From contig CYKH01001432.1 of the NCBI GenBank assembly GCA_001460835.1, forward strand, positions 12,001 to 58,038: a stretch of 46,038 nucleotides of DNA. The letters run 5' to 3'. Origin of the DNA: Bodo saltans. Lineage: Eukaryota > Euglenozoa > Kinetoplastea > Eubodonida > Bodonidae. Below are positions 45,340-46,038 of the stretch, one piece after another. The notes beneath the pieces are model-generated. The model was not told where the DNA came from and did not search any database. It worked only from the letters and a program-made list of their open reading frames with translations. Both the position numbers and the translations under genes were made by a program. Each line of letters begins with the position of its first letter. Within the stretch, counting starts at the first letter, position 1.

Positions 45340-46038
45340 ATGACTTCATTAGCAGGCCGTTCCGTTGGGGTGATTGCGCTTCTTGGTTGTTTGATTCTCT
45401 TCGCGGTGTGTTTTTCATCAACAACCAAGAATCGTGGTGCTCTTCTTGCGTCAGCCAATTCTTCAGCAACTACAGCAGCCGAGGAGGCGGATTCCCCTTC
45501 GCCCCTACTTCTTTCAAGCGTCGAGCAGCCAACGCATGCTGTGGATGCTGACAACCTCCCTTTAGCGCTGCCATCAGGAACCAGCAGTGTATCAGATGGC
45601 ACAGACCGACAAGAGTATCCGTATCGTTTTGCTGAAGGTGTGAACGGAACGTATTCCTTCAAAAAAATAACTGGCCCAGCCCAACCAGCTCCTGTGGCAC
45701 CGGGCCCGTCGCAAGCGGCAATGTTTGTGCCCTTGCTGACTGTGAAGCGCCCGCCATCGCCGTCCGAGGATCCGGGGTACGCAGCACACGCAGCCTCTCG
45801 GCCAGTAATTGGTGGCGTGTACCGGTCGCCTTACCACGAAGCGACGTGCGACGTGAATCTTGACCCTTGTGAAACAATGCGTGACACATCGCTGCTGCAC
45901 ATCGCCGATGACGACGCGAATAGGCCGCCAATCAACTTCTTGCATTGCGCGTCTCATGATGCGGCAAAGCAGCGACACTGTGGCAACCCAATGCATCACG
46001 GGTACACAGTGATGTACAGACATCGATTCCCGAAAGCC
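45340..46038 (+). CDS. Signal-anchored membrane protein, 3' partial
   Basis: A frame opens at ATG 45340 and stays open to the window end (233 codons seen). The N terminus has a hydrophobic anchor (VGVIALLGCLILFAVCF) after a short positive-inside segment (SLAGRS), followed by a low-complexity Ser/Ala/Pro stalk with N-glycosylation sequons (NSS, NGT). The last 70 residues contain several cysteines and histidines (TCDVNLDPCE, FLHCASH, HCGNPMHHG) and look like the start of a folded lumenal domain. This is the layout of the type II proteins at 10333, 34031 and 37836, so a Golgi-resident or surface role is likely. No family is recognised in the visible part. Confidence 0.75.
   Translation, partial: MTSLAGRSVGVIALLGCLILFAVCFSSTTKNRGALLASANSSATTAAEEADSPSPLLLSSVEQPTHAVDADNLPLALPSGTSSVSDGTDRQEYPYRFAEGVNGTYSFKKITGPAQPAPVAPGPSQAAMFVPLLTVKRPPSPSEDPGYAAHAASRPVIGGVYRSPYHEATCDVNLDPCETMRDTSLLHIADDDANRPPINFLHCASHDAAKQRHCGNPMHHGYTVMYRHRFPKA

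Noticed and set aside
1-46038. CRISPR arrays, tRNA, rRNA, insertion sequences, bacterial-type promoters or terminators
   Set aside because: Looked for by eye; no regular spaced repeats, cloverleaf consensus arms, transposase frames or inverted terminal repeats were found.

Overview
The window reads as nuclear DNA of a kinetoplastid flagellate. My best guess is a free-living bodonid such as Bodo saltans, but no rRNA or spliced-leader gene is present to prove it. Four things point this way. All recognisable genes lie on the + strand, head to tail. None shows an intron. Intergenic gaps are mostly about 140-460 bp and carry long T/C tracts followed by an AG just before the next ATG, as expected for trans-splicing of polycistronic RNA. 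The products are eukaryotic (FAN1, SMYD-type SET/MYND, IMPACT-like, folylpolyglutamate synthase, type II Golgi-like membrane proteins), with very large surface proteins among them.

Layout. 1-9181: one giant surface protein gene (5' end outside the window) with about 15 EGF-like modules, IPT/TIG-type domains, a cysteine-rich juxtamembrane segment, 8-9 membrane spans and an acidic cytoplasmic tail; its frame is broken several times. 9182-10332: a long gap without a convincing gene. 10333-13074: GT31-like glycosyltransferase with a second, degenerate catalytic-like half. 13303-17271: FAN1 nuclease. 17411-18751: leucine-rich-repeat protein, frame broken. 18950-20518: membrane-anchored APH/choline-kinase-like phosphotransferase. 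20708-21541: peptide deformylase. 21706-26868: RPA-like OB folds fused to a Dna2-like Fe-S nuclease-helicase. 27138-28574: folylpolyglutamate synthase. 28929-30035: IMPACT-like protein with SUMO-interaction-like motifs. 30252-32192: unknown protein. 32377-33849: SMYD-like methyltransferase. 34031-37426: large type II membrane protein. 37836-40963: SGNH/PC-esterase-like type II protein, frame broken. 41423-44929: second large ectodomain-plus-polytopic surface protein. 45340 to the end: start of another signal-anchored protein.

How the genes fit together. As usual in kinetoplastids, neighbours need not share a pathway. Two themes are visible: cell surface and secretory glycan functions (both flanks) and DNA repair nucleases (FAN1 and the Dna2-like protein, in the middle). 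Six reading-frame breaks coincide with adjacent short duplications whose offset is never a multiple of three, and excising one copy restores an intact protein each time. Two of these pairs are diverged almost only at silent sites and joined by a homopolymer run, which looks like unmerged haplotype contig ends rather than biology. The strongest biological novelty candidate is the fusion of tandem RPA-like OB folds to a Dna2-like nuclease-helicase.
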